Assembly (NCBI RefSeq): GCF_949628215.1
Contig: NC_134278.1
Coordinates: 36,722,115 to 36,786,114 of the forward strand
DNA length: 64,000 nucleotides
Reading direction: 5' to 3'
DNA from: Phalacrocorax aristotelis
Taxonomy: Eukaryota > Chordata > Aves > Suliformes > Phalacrocoracidae
Shown here piece by piece: positions 1 to 11,700 of the stretch. Below the pieces are notes generated by a model. It was not told the DNA's origin and searched no databases. It was given only the letters and a program-made list of their open reading frames with translations. Numbering within the stretch: position 1 is the stretch's first letter; each line of letters opens with the position of its first letter. The position numbers and the translations under genes are program-made.

Positions 1-3000
1 CAGATTCTGCGGGATTACTACCTTTAAGTTATGAATTTATTTATAATTTTTTTTTAAATATTGCTTCTTTTGACACATACCTTTTTGGCAAAGATTTATT
101 GCTTACAGAGAATAATTCCAGGCCATTTCCTCACAAACACAATACTGAAGACCACTTCAAGGAGTCATTTAGCCTATCGGTAATGTTCATACCTTTGAAC
201 AGAGACCGGGACCTTTTTCACTTTTAGGTGCTGCTGAGCACAGAACATGAAACAGTTCAGTGACATCTACCACAGAGACCAGATTTGAATTTTATTTCTA
301 CTAGCCTTAACCTAACTTTCTCTCTGACAGCATTATTAATATCAGTGTGTTGCATGATTTAGGGCTTCATTCAGTTGTGACCAAAGACAACCAAAGTCTC
401 TTAACTGATTTCAGCAGCAACTGTATTAAGTTCTTTACAGTTTTACAGAAATGGTCAATAATGATGTTCCAATATTTTTTTGTACTGTGGGCTTTTGACC
501 AGTAGACTAAATCTATCAGCTCATTTCATCAACAGCTAGCTACAGTCAGAGAACATTGCTCACACTGTATGTTAAAGTTATCTTAGATAAACAGAGAAAA
601 GAATTCTCTACTTTTATTAACAGGACCAATTTAAAACTAGAAGAAGTCAGATCACATCGGAGCCCAGCCTGAGTCAGTGGTTCTGTATGGAGTTACCTCT
701 AAAATCACTTTATCTCGTCAAATCACTATCTAGGAGGAATCCTGGGAGGAAAAGAAATGACAGATGCCTTTTCTGAATCCGTGAGATGCTGAGCTGTTTA
801 AAGGAAAGTAAAAATGTGACAAATCCATTCATATTTTCCAGCAATACTGCCACTTCCCGTACTTGGACTGCAAATTCTACTCATAGGAGTGTGTCTTCCA
901 GCAAGCAACAGCTAGAGCAGAGACTCGCTGACCAACCTCCTGAGCTACAGAAATTGTTAACAGTGCTTGGAAATTCTGTAGGCAAGGTCAGAGTGAGGAG
1001 ACTGGAGGCACTTCTCTTTCTCTGTAGACCTCTGTATGTTGTTAAAGAGAAAACCCTTGTTTTGCTTTCAAATTCTCACCAGCCTCACCTCCTGTGAACC
1101 CTACTATGTTCCCCTCAAGCCTCAGCAAGTCTCAGTTATTCTCATTAGTCCCTGAGGGGGAAAAAAGCCTCCTGAGGACATACATTTCCTTAAAATAGGA
1201 GATTTCACATAAATCATCTAAGTTCTACATTGGCTCCAGCTTATCCAGTAAATTTTGACCTTGGAAGTAAAACACCAGCAGGGATGGGGCTACTAATTTT
1301 GTTCTCTCTTTCTACCATGCAAGTTTCTTCTTTAAAGATAAAAAATGCTCAGGTAAAAGTTTGGAACTCTTTGGTGATCGTTATTAACTTAAGAATTCAG
1401 TATTTTAGAAGTCTGACAAATTAATTTTAAATTTTGAAGACTAATTTTCTATTTTCTCAGATCTAACCTTCTCAGTTTTGAGTCTCATCTGGTTTTGAAA
1501 AAGTAACAAAACAGGCTTACAGTGGATATTCATTTACCCTACACAGTGATTGTCAACGCCATGTAAGAAGTGAGCGACTGACTGACTTTGCATACAAACT
1601 TTGTAAGGAATAACCAAGTAATGCATAGATATGACATAGGGCCTCCATTTGTTAAATGTTTTACAGCACAGTAAATCAGCATCTGAGACACGTGACAGAA
1701 AGACATCAGTCAACACGGCTACTGCAAATTGTCCTTTCACAAAAAAGCATTTGGCAGCAGCTTTAACAGAGATTTTCTCATCAGACATATTCCAAACCTC
1801 AAAAATCTTACCTCGCTAAACAAATCCAGCTAAGTCATAAGCAATGTAGCACTTCACTGCTACCATACAGAAATAGATCCAAACATAAAACCATCTGTTT
1901 CCTAAGGAAAAAAAACAAATCCCACACACAATTTAGCACCTTCTCCATCTCTTCATAGTCTGTAGTTAAGTTTTCAGTTTTTTAATTCAGCTTTAAGTTA
2001 GCAGAATGATATTCGCAATTAAATTAGCTCTTCCAACTCTGAAATGAGGGTTTAATCCATCATTTTCAAAAATGCCTCCTACTCAGACTGTAAGTCAGAA
2101 AAAGCTGGCTATCCATAGATTTGGCTTTATATTCAAATTCTGAGTGACAGACTCTCAATACACTTAAACCAGAGCTTTGCAAAGTACCCTTAATGAGTGC
2201 AAAGTAAAAATGTGGCTATAGTTATTAAATTATCCTTAGTGTATGATGTTCTTATAGTGTATGCTAACTACTCAATAACACTTGACCTTGTTTCACAGAA
2301 AAGTATTTTTCCATAAAATAAATTGCATCTAAATTAATTTTATAACTGGCCTTAGAAAAGGTCTTCTAGGATTCACCCAACTAAGCTCCTAATTTTGATA
2401 CCTTTTTGTATTATTTCTACAAGACACACTGTGTTCCCAGAAAGTTAAAGATCACACAGCATTGAATTATGAAGCGCATAACATGTATGAGATTTCATTG
2501 CACATCTACATATATGCATGTAACTTTTCCAACAGATTTTGCCTGATACAGGCTGCCTTTCACAAAAAGGCAAATCACTTCTAATCAATGGTTAAATCAG
2601 AATAGTCTTGAACACACATAAACAACCTGGAGAATACACAATTTGGCTTCATTACATTATCCAACACTTCTTTAAAAATTTTATTGATGATTTCTTGATA
2701 AGCAGCATTCAATACTTAAAGTGTGTCTACTGATACTGCTACATAAGTAAATCCTCTACAAACATCTTGGCTAAACAAAAACAAAAGAAAGTACTGCTGT
2801 GACAGACTACTCTCAAAAGCATTTTTAACTCCTTGTTTATAAAAGAATTTATTTTGGATGAATATACAGTTTCCCCTGTACTAATTTTCCCTTAATATTT
2901 TATTTTGTAAAGTCAGCAGCACCCAGAATTTATTCATGTAAGCTCTTGAACTGATTTATATTAAGTGACTAGGCACCAATATTTCTGGATTCTGTTACAG

Positions 3001-3719
3001 ACTCCTTCCTTGTCTTGTCATATAACTTTGATCAAAGTCAGTTACATACAAAATTTTAGGTGTCTCTACTTCTGGTTATTCATGCTAAGAAACATCGAGT
3101 GTCATCTCCAGAAGTAATGAATACCTAGCAGATTCTATCCATTTCATTTGAAGCTTTAAGTGTTCAGCAAATCTGGAGAGAAAACCAGATTCAAAGGCAG
3201 AAGACTCAAGAAGTCATGAGGCGTGCAAAAGTCATTGATACCTCTTAAGGCAGATGTGATATTAATGATGAGAAAGGGAGTTTGTACAGAATCTCCCTAA
3301 TGATGGGACATGAAGCACACACTGCACCAAGCAGATTAATGAGAGGAAAAAAAGACAGGGTTTCAGTTCCCTTAATATTTCTCTTTCCTGCCACCTCCAA
3401 GGAATCTGCATCTGACTTGTAAAATCAGGTCTTGATGTCTTTGCATGTCATGTTTTTATCTAGAAGGAAAATATAGCAATATTTATCTATATCATGTCAC
3501 ACAGACTCCGCAAGGTGAATTCTGAAGGCTGCAAGACCTTGTATAAACAGAGTATTGTCAGCTTCCAGCCTCTGCCAGATTCCAGATTTCAGGTAATCAC
3601 AAATGTAAACAGTAATGGCATATCCAGAGTCCTTCCCAAAAAATCCTCATACAAATGAGACTAGACATACAGAGCTAGACATTTCATAGTCACTCAGACA
3701 GGCAGGGGAACTGATCTGA
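1..3719. other. Intergenic AT-rich DNA, no supported gene
   Basis: I see no coding exon, RNA gene or recognisable repeat here. Short open frames (for example 786-1097 plus and 1534-1788 minus) lack convincing splice context and resemble no family I know. The stretch lies upstream of the IRAK1BP1 promoter and is most simply intergenic DNA with old, unrecognisable repeats. Confidence 0.5.
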
Positions 3720-3721
3720 GA

Positions 3722-4458
3722 GGCATCTCATGAAGTTCAGCATGGGAAAACACCAAATCCTGTGTCTGGGGAGGAACAATCCCATGCTCCAGTGCATGCT
3801 GCAGCCTGACTGGCTGGAAAACAGAAAAGGACTTGGGGGTCCTGATGGACAACATACACCCATGTGGCAAAGGGGTCCAACAGCATCCTCGGCTGGATTA
3901 GGAGGAGCGTTGTCAGCAGGTCAAGGGAGGTGATCCTTCCCCTTTGCTCAGCACTGGTGAGACACGCCTGGAGTGCTGGGTCCTAATTTGGACTCCCCAG
4001 TACAAGGGAGATGTGGACATACTGAATAGAGTCCAACAAAAGGCCATGAAAATGAGCATCTCTCCTATGAAGAAGGGCTGAAAGAGCTGGGACTGTATAG
4101 CCTGGAAAAGAGAATGCTCGGGGGGGATCTTATCAACGTGTATAAATGCCTGATGGGAAGGAAGGAAGACAAGGGAGCCAGGCTCTCCTCAATGGTGCCC
4201 AGTGATGGGACAGGACATGATGGACACAGATTAAGGCACATGAAACTTTCTGTGAACATAACTCACTTTATTTTTACTGTGAGTATGGTCAAACACTGGT
4301 GTGGGTTGCCCAGAGAGGTTCTGGAGTCTCCATCCTTTGAAATATTCAGAACCCAACTGAACATAGTGCTGGGCAACCTGCTCTGGCTGACCCTGCTTGG
4401 ACCAAGGGCTGGACCCCCCCTCAAGAGGTGTCTTCCCACCTCAAGCATTCTGTGATTC
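3722..4458 (+). mobile_element. CR1 LINE fragment, 3' part
   Basis: This is a 5'-truncated CR1 retrotransposon copy. The left part decays from the C-terminal reverse transcriptase region, with a recognisable FSMGKHQILCLGRNNPM-like start. The right part holds the usual CR1 end, with a lysine-histidine-tryptophan-type coding remnant (KHWCGLPREV) and a tail reading attctgtgattct. The reading frame is broken in several places, so the copy is dead. The left border was estimated by eye. Confidence 0.85.
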
Positions 4459-4656
4459 TCTGAGCAGCCAAACTGCACGCCTCTGCCTTTCCTAAGGAGA
4501 GGGCAGCATTAGCAGGACTCAGCCAGCAGACATCGGCAAAGCCAACGTGTGGGCTGCAAGGCCCCTGCATGGAGAAACAGCAGCATTGATGCTAGGACAA
4601 TTTTTAATCATCCCTGCCTAGGCCCTGCCACCAGCGGAGGATATGCTGTGCCACAA

Positions 4657-5072
4657 CAAAATGATGAGTGGCTGAAGTCACTTGGTTTGTTCAGCCTGGA
4701 GGAGACTGAAGGAAAACCTCATTGCGGTCTGCAGCTTCCTCACAAGGGGAGGAGGAGGGGCAGATGCTGATCTCTTCTCTGTGGTGACCAATGAGAAGAC
4801 CCAAGGGAATGGCAGGAAGATGTGCCAGGGGAGGTTTAGGTTGGGTATTGGGAAAAGGTTCTTCCCCCAGTGGGTGCTGGAGCACTGGAACAGGCTCCCC
4901 AGGGAGGCAGTCATGGCACCAAGTCTGACAATATTCAAGAAGCACTTGGACAAGGCCCTCAGACACATGGTGTGAATTTTGGGTCTGTCCTGTGCAGGGA
5001 CAGGAGTTGGACTTAATGATCCTTGCGGGTCCCTTCCAACTCAGGACATTCTACGATCCTATGATTCTATAA
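4657..5072 (+). mobile_element. CR1 LINE fragment, 3' end
   Basis: This is a second 5'-truncated CR1 copy in the same orientation as its neighbour about 200 bases upstream. It contains coding remnants [32 protein letters not shown] and [10 protein letters not shown], then the CR1 terminal block (cccttccaactcaggacattctacgatcc in part) ending in a tatgattctat tail. It is nearly the same in sequence as the 3' end of the CR1 copy in IRAK1BP1 intron 1, so both probably come from one subfamily. Confidence 0.9.
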
Positions 5073-5352
5073 AAACCCAGCCTTCCCTCATCCACTGACA
5101 GCAACTACAGCCCTGTCTCCAGTGCTCCTCTTCACACCTCAGTATACTGGAAAAATACAGTAATAGGTAAAAATTACAAAAACAGGACAGGTTTTCCACA
5201 GAGGATGTATACCTACACCTCCCCTGCCACAGCCTTCCTAACTGCTGCAGCCCAGCCGCCTGCCTCAACCACCGGAGGGCTCCTGCTTCGGCAACTGTCA
5301 CGGCGGAGCCCCTGAAGGGGGAAGCAAAGGAACTTCCGCCTCGGTACCGATC

Positions 5353-5459
5353 ATGGCGGGAGCCCGGCGCCCACGTGACAATTGCGCTGCGGCCGGGTGA
5401 TGGCGGCCGGGAGCGGAAGGGGGAGTGTCACGTGGGCGCTGGTTGCTATGGCGCCGTGA
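5353..5459 (+). promoter_or_regulatory. Upstream ORFs in the IRAK1BP1 leader
   Basis: Two short frames precede the main ATG. One runs from ATG 5353 to TGA 5398-5400 (15 codons). The next ATG at 5400 overlaps that stop (TGATG) and runs 19 codons to TGA at 5457-5459, passing a second in-frame ATG at 5448. The last stop lies 13 bases before the main start at 5473. Whether they are transcribed depends on the start site, so any effect on translation is inference. Confidence 0.45.
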
Positions 5460-5472
5460 GGGTCCCACCGCC

Positions 5473-5745
5473 ATGGCGCCGCCCCCCGCCCGCGTCTTCG
5501 CCGAGCTCGTCCCGGTCCCGCCGACCCCAGCCCCGACCCCGGCCCCGGCGGGACGCGGCAGTCCCCCGGCGCCGCCCGGGCGGGAGGTGCACGTCAGCGG
5601 CAGCGCGGAGCTAAGCGCCGGCCCGGACCGGGCGCGGGTGTCGCTGCGGCTGGGAAGCCGTAAGGGGGCGGCCGGCGCGGCGCGGAGCAGCGTGTCCCGC
5701 CGGCTGGAGTACATCGCCCAGAGCGCCCGCCAGCGCGGCGTCCCG
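5473..5745 (+). CDS. IRAK1BP1: IRAK1BP1 coding exon 1
   Basis: It encodes 91 residues ([14 protein letters not shown] onward) and ends after RQRGVP at a GTGAG donor, phase 0. It is extremely GC-rich because it lies inside the CpG island. The segment [16 protein letters not shown] starts the SIMPL domain. Confidence 0.92.
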
Positions 5746-8700
5746 GTGAGAGCCGCCGCCCGGTCCCCGCCGCCCTCCCGCAGCGCCGGCAGCGGAGCGG
5801 AGCGGGGGGTCCCCCGCCGCCGGTTCCCCCGGGGAGTGGGGCGGGCGGGGCAGGTCCCCTCAGTGGCGGGGTCCAACCGAGGCAGCCTGTGTGGGGGAGG
5901 GGGCAGCTTTGCCGGCCTCAGCAGGGAATGTGGAGCGGCGCTGCTCTCCGGCGGGTTGCTTGTTTTGCATGTGAAAACCGTCCTCCTGCGACTGTTTCAC
6001 CTGTTCACGTAGTGCAGCATCATCCCGTGCGTACGGATGAAACTGATAACGGTACACAGCAACGTAACATGACCTGTACGTCTGCGTAAGTGCCGCTGTA
6101 ACGGTGTGAGTGCCGTAGCTTAGCGACAGGCGCCTCTCCGTCTTGTTCCACTTGAGGAGAGAGGTACGAAAAAGCGTGAGACGTGATCAAGGCAGCTGAA
6201 GTGACAGAAGCCCCTCGTGGACTCAAAATGTTCCTTTACCATAATAAGGTGTTTTGGCCTCAGGAAGTCATTTTATGACAATGACAAAAGCGTGGTCTTG
6301 CCTTTAAAGCTTTGTCCACGCTGTAAATGCTCTGTAAGAGTGATTTTTGTCCTAGCGATTGTGCTGCTGATGGTTTTGGATTTTATAAAACAGTTTTGGG
6401 GAGCGTTCCGCACCTAGGACTCTTAAAAACAGAGCAAAGCTGGTCTTTGATGGAATAAATGGTTGCTGGGGGAAAGGGAGGTGATAGAGTTTGCTGTCAA
6501 CACCACATTATTCGATGTAGTAAAAAAGAAAGAATCACAGAAGTGTTTCGTGGTGCTGCATGATGTTACAGTGCTGCTCAATATTAGTAAATGCAAAGTA
6601 AGAGAGCAAGTTACTCGGCCTAAACAGTGATGTGCTTACAGTGAAATTGCATGCCCACGTCTCAGATGCTGCATGCATTTGAAGATAAGTGCTGGCTCCA
6701 ACCTTCCCCCACCCCAATAAAACACAATTTACTGTTTTCTTTTAAAACTGATAGTGATGCTGTCTCTGTTTCTCTAGTAGCTAAATAAAGCATTTGTTCA
6801 GAAACAAAAGAAGGCAATAAAAAAAGGCTTCTTAACCCCTGATTTAGAAAAAGCTCAAATTGCAGCTGTGGGACTAGATGACAAGGAGGCACGGAGGCTG
6901 CGGTGGGCTAGATACATGATCCTGCTTCTTATGTTTTTCCCAAGCGCATGGCTGGGTGCATGTCTGTTGTGGGGAGCATGATTCTGCTGCCATCAGAATG
7001 ACTTGTTCAGTCAGCAACGGTGCATTTTTCTATGGAATTACAGGTTGAATGCCTTCAGTTCCTATTAAGGGAGTTTATTAACTCACTTAAAGTCTGGTGG
7101 ATTTTAAGAGGAATGGAAGAAGACAAGGCAACTCACCATGCATTCATTTTTATCAGTAGATAAAATTATAAGCTTTGTACCCACCAGCATGGTGAGCTAT
7201 CAGATCATGGGGTATTTTCATCCTGGCTGCAATTAAATAGCTCTTCAGAGCGTGGATAGATTAGAAAAGATAGTTGCAGATATTTACCCTACAGTGAATC
7301 CGAATAATTAACTTCCAGTTTTGACATGAGCCTGACTGAATTAGGAGAGCACGGAGCATTCGACACGGCGGATGGCATGCAAAAGGAGTAGGCAGGATGT
7401 TAAATAAGTCCATGTGATTTAGAGGGCCTGTGTGCACTACCCCAGGCTAGAAAAAATAATTGCAAAATGAAGTATGATCTGGACAAACCAGTGGTTCTAT
7501 TTGGGTATATGCAGTCAGATTCAGAAACGTAGTGGGAGCAGGTAAGCAGTGGTGGCGTAACCTAGGTGGAGAGCAGACTGTTTTTACAATGCGAGAGCAT
7601 TCAGTGTCATCTTATAATAATTTCACAGCAATCTTTTGCTGTTGCAGAGATGCCATGCATTGGAGAACGGAAATGCTAGCTCTTCCTACTTACTTGAGGG
7701 ACTGTGAAATGCTGCTTAAGTTGTGGGTTTCTCAGTGTTAGCAAAGTATTAGCTCTAGGGACCTCTGAGAAAAACAACGTGAAGGGTTTCTTTTTCAGAG
7801 TAGTTCCCTGTGGTATAATTTTTAGTGCTTTGCTCCATCTAATTCTAAGTCACTCCACTGCTGGAGCTTTTATTTGCCTTGTGGCTTTTCTGCTAACAAC
7901 TCTCACTGCTGGCAATTTGTTCTTAACTGCATTTGCTAACATCACTTGTAGCTAATAGCATTCTAGACCACTGTAAAATTAATATCTCTTCACAGTCTCC
8001 ATGGGGTTCTAGTTGTTGCAAGCTTATCTGAGGCCTCTTTAGAAATCAGCTGGCTATTAAATATATATTTTTTTAAATTAATCCATAGAACAATTTCCTT
8101 AACCCTTCTTGTTGCTATCATAGGAAGTCTGAAATCAGACGTGAGATTCATCTGAGGGTGCTTAAAGAGTTGGCTGATGTCATAGCGAGGCCTCTCTCAA
8201 TGTTTTTTCAATGCTCTTGGGAATCTGGAGAGGTCCCAGTTGACTGGAAGCTGGCAAACATTGTCCCAGTCTTCAAGAAGGGCAACAGGGATGACCCAGG
8301 TAACTACAGGCCTGTCAGTCTCACTTCTGTGCCTGGTAAAACTATGGAGAAGATTATTCTGGGAGTTACTGAAAAACAGCTGAAAGGCAGTTCAGTCATT
8401 GGTCCCAGCCAGCACGGGTTCATGATGGGAAAGTCCTGCCTAACAAACTTAATTTCTTTCTATCACAAGGTCACCCACCTGGCTGAACAAGGGAAGCCAG
8501 CCGATGTGATCTTTTTGGATTTCAGTAAAGCTTTTGATACTGTCTCTTACAGTCTCCTCCTGGACAAAATGTCCAGCACACAGCTGGATAAACACGTAAT
8601 GCAGTGGGTGAGCAACTGGCTGATGGGTCAGGCTCAAAGGGTCATAGTAATCGGGGTCGCATCGGGCTGGCAGCCAGGCACTAGTGGGGTTCGGCGGGGA

Positions 8701-11700
8701 TCCATCTTGGGGCCAGGACTCTTTAATCTCTTTGTTAATGGCTTGGATGCAGGACTGGAAGGAATAGTAATTAAGTTTGCTGATGACACAAAAATGGGAG
8801 GAGCTGTTGCCACTCTGGAGGGCAGAGAGGACCTGCAGAGGGATCTGGACAGATGGAGAGCTGGGCAATCACCAACCGTATGAAGTTTAACAAGGGCAAG
8901 TGCCGGAATTTACGCCTGGGGCACGGCAACTCCGGTTATACATGCAGACTGGGGAACGAGAGGCTGGAGAGCAGCCCCACAGAGAGGGATTTGGGGGTTC
9001 TGGTCGACAGCAAGTTGACCATGAGACAACAGTGTGCCCTGGCAGCCAAGAGGGCCAACCATGCCCTGGGGTGCATCAAGCCCTGCATTGCAGACGGTTG
9101 AGAGAAGGCATTGTCTCGCTCTACTTTGCACTGGTGTGGCCTCACCTCGAGTACTGTGTGCAGTTGTGGGTGCCACAGCATGTTAAGGATATAAAGTTAC
9201 CTGAGAGTGTCCAGAGGAGGGCCACGAAGTTGGTGAAGGGTTTAGAGGGGAATTCATATGAGGAGCAGCTAAAGTCACTTGGTTTGTTCAGCCTGGAGAA
9301 GAGGAGACTGAGGGGAAACCTCATTGCAGTCTGCAGCTTTCTCACAAGGGGAGGAGGAGGGGCAGGTGCTGATCTCCTCTCTGGTGACCGATGAGAGGAC
9401 CCAAGGGAATGGCAGGAAGATGTGCCAGGGGCGATTTATGTTGGATATTGGGAAAAGGTTCTTCCCCCAGCAGGTGCTGGAGCACTGGAACAGGCTCCCC
9501 AGGGAGGCAGTCACGGCTCCAAGCCTGACAATATTCAAGAAGCACTTGGACAAGGCCCTCAGACACATGGTGTGAATTTTGGGTCTGTCCTGTGCAGGGA
9601 CAGGAGTTGGACTTAATGATCCTTGTGGGTCCCTTCCAACTCAGGGCATTCTATGATTCTGTGATAAGTGCATAACCTTTGCAGCAGCAGGAGCTTGCAT
9701 TAGCAGCTCGTCAGGATGCCTGGGGGCAGCACCTCGTTTCCATATATATTTACACAGGATTTTAATCAGAAATAGATGCACACAGTAGCATTTATTTATA
9801 GAGTGCTCTGAGTACATACAGCACTTCAGAGCACAGAATCTGCTTTGAAGGCTGCAGGGGAAGTAAAATCAATGGGGAAACCAATCTCTCTTACTCAGCC
9901 CAGCTGCTCAAAAGTAACGCTTTTTTCTCTTTCTCTAGAAGCAAACTGATTTTATATTTACCACCTATGATTTATCTGGGGAGTAGTATGGAGATGACAC
10001 TTGTTTTCTTTCATCATTGTATCTAACAATTGGCATTGGCCATTTTGTTTAAAAATAACAGTAATAATATTTGTTGTACCGGTCAGAGTGTTATTTATTA
10101 AACAAAACAAACCAGCTCACAAACTATATCCAGTGCACTCTGGCTTACAGTTTGTCTGCACTGGGATATATCCTTGGATATATGTGCAATAATCTCCATA
10201 TTTCAAAACCGTTATTTAGGAATCACAGGTGTAGATACACATCCATACAGTCAGTTGAAAAGAAAGATTTTGATGTTTTGCTCACTCAGTTACAAAATCT
10301 TCCAATTTCACTAAGAAAGGTAGAAACCTGCATACGGCATCACCTTTTTTAGACTACCATGTATTTTAGTAAATACCCCAAAATATCCTTGTATTCACTG
10401 AGTACAAATCTGCTTTTTACCTGTCTTCAAATAACTGTTACATATATTTCTGTAATTTCTTGAATGGACATTAAGCAGCAGAAGCTTCGCTGTAGGTTTT
10501 TAGGTTGTCATTCTGTCCGTCCAATGCCAAACAGAACAGAGAGAGCGAGGGGATGAGAGGCTGGCGCACAGGTACCTGATGCCTAACTGGGGTACCCACT
10601 GGCAGTAGGTGCTTATCATCCTTACCTGTCCAGGGACACCATGATGGATGGACTGATAGGAGATACAAGCGTACATCAAGACTCTCATTGACTATTTCTT
10701 TAGTACTAAGAACAAAAATTATATGTTTAGGTGGAAGAAGCTAACTCTTTAGTCATTTAAATATCTTTATCTTTCATAATGTAAAGTTACATTGGATATA
10801 TCAGTGCAAATGTACAAGTGTAAATTTTAAGAGATATTTGCAGGTGTCTCCAGATTTTTTTATTTATTACTACACATACCACAATGGTGCATTAGAATAT
10901 GTTTCCAAACTATAAACATTTTCCCTTACTGAGACTGGTCTTGTGTTTCATAAAACAGTCTCACAGTTTTGTTAACTCAGTCACCAGGAGCAGAACACGT
11001 AACTTTATCTGCAGGTAGGCTTCTCTCATCCGGTATTGTTACATACCTGTCTCCTTGAAGTGTGTTTTCACTGATTATCTGTTTAGTTTTTTCCCCTGTT
11101 CTTTTCTGGGGAAAGGAGCAGTCATTCCTGTAAACAGCCATGGTGTCGTGAGGGTGGACACATTGGCCCTATGAAGAAGAAATTGTTCAGAAGTAGCAGA
11201 TAGGTAGGAGGAAGGGCTATGTAAGATTTTTTTATTTGTTTGTTTTCTGTTGAAAAGAAGGAAAATATAAGGCAAAGCACTTGATATTGTAAGCTCAATG
11301 GGATATTGACTGTGTTTCATATCTGTGTTTACAGTACCTGCAACAATGATGGTTTATGTCGCTGCTGGCTCAAAAAATAGGCTAGATAAGCAGAATGCAA
11401 GTGTGATTTGGTTAAGAATTGTTCAATGGCTTCTGGGGTAATTGAGTTATCACATAACACTAATGTTATATTCATTTAACTTTTCTACTGTGATTCTTGG
11501 CCAACAGATTTAGACAACGGGGAAAGTTATTCCAGAATTCCAGACTACCAGACACACGGGAAGTGTAGGTTTCCCTAAGTTAAAGTGAAAACTTTTTTTT
11601 CCTGTTGCTATTGCAATCAAATGGATACTTCCTCGGCCAAAATATGAACAGTAGACATAAGCAGTAGGAAAAAAAAGCCTTTTGCTTTTGATGTAGTCAA

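Larger units (their letters stand above)
5280..5960. promoter_or_regulatory. CpG-island promoter of IRAK1BP1
   Basis: The stretch is very rich in G+C and CpG against AT-rich flanks, and it encloses IRAK1BP1 coding exon 1. Visible elements are two CACGTG E-boxes at 5372-5377 and 5429-5434 and two ATGGCGG motifs (5353 and 5400) that look like YY1 sites, which in CpG promoters usually sit just downstream of the transcription start. No clear TATA box is seen. The exact start site cannot be read from sequence. Confidence 0.8.

Noticed and set aside
1534-1788. Minus-strand frame starting MSDEKISVKAAAKC
   Set aside because: Looks protein-like at its start but has no family match, no neighbours in frame and an unremarkable AT-rich setting.
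5298-5876. 192-codon open frame on the minus strand in the first CpG island
   Set aside because: Stops are rare in such GC-rich sequence. It lies opposite IRAK1BP1 exon 1, is rich in Arg/Pro/Ala and has no motif.
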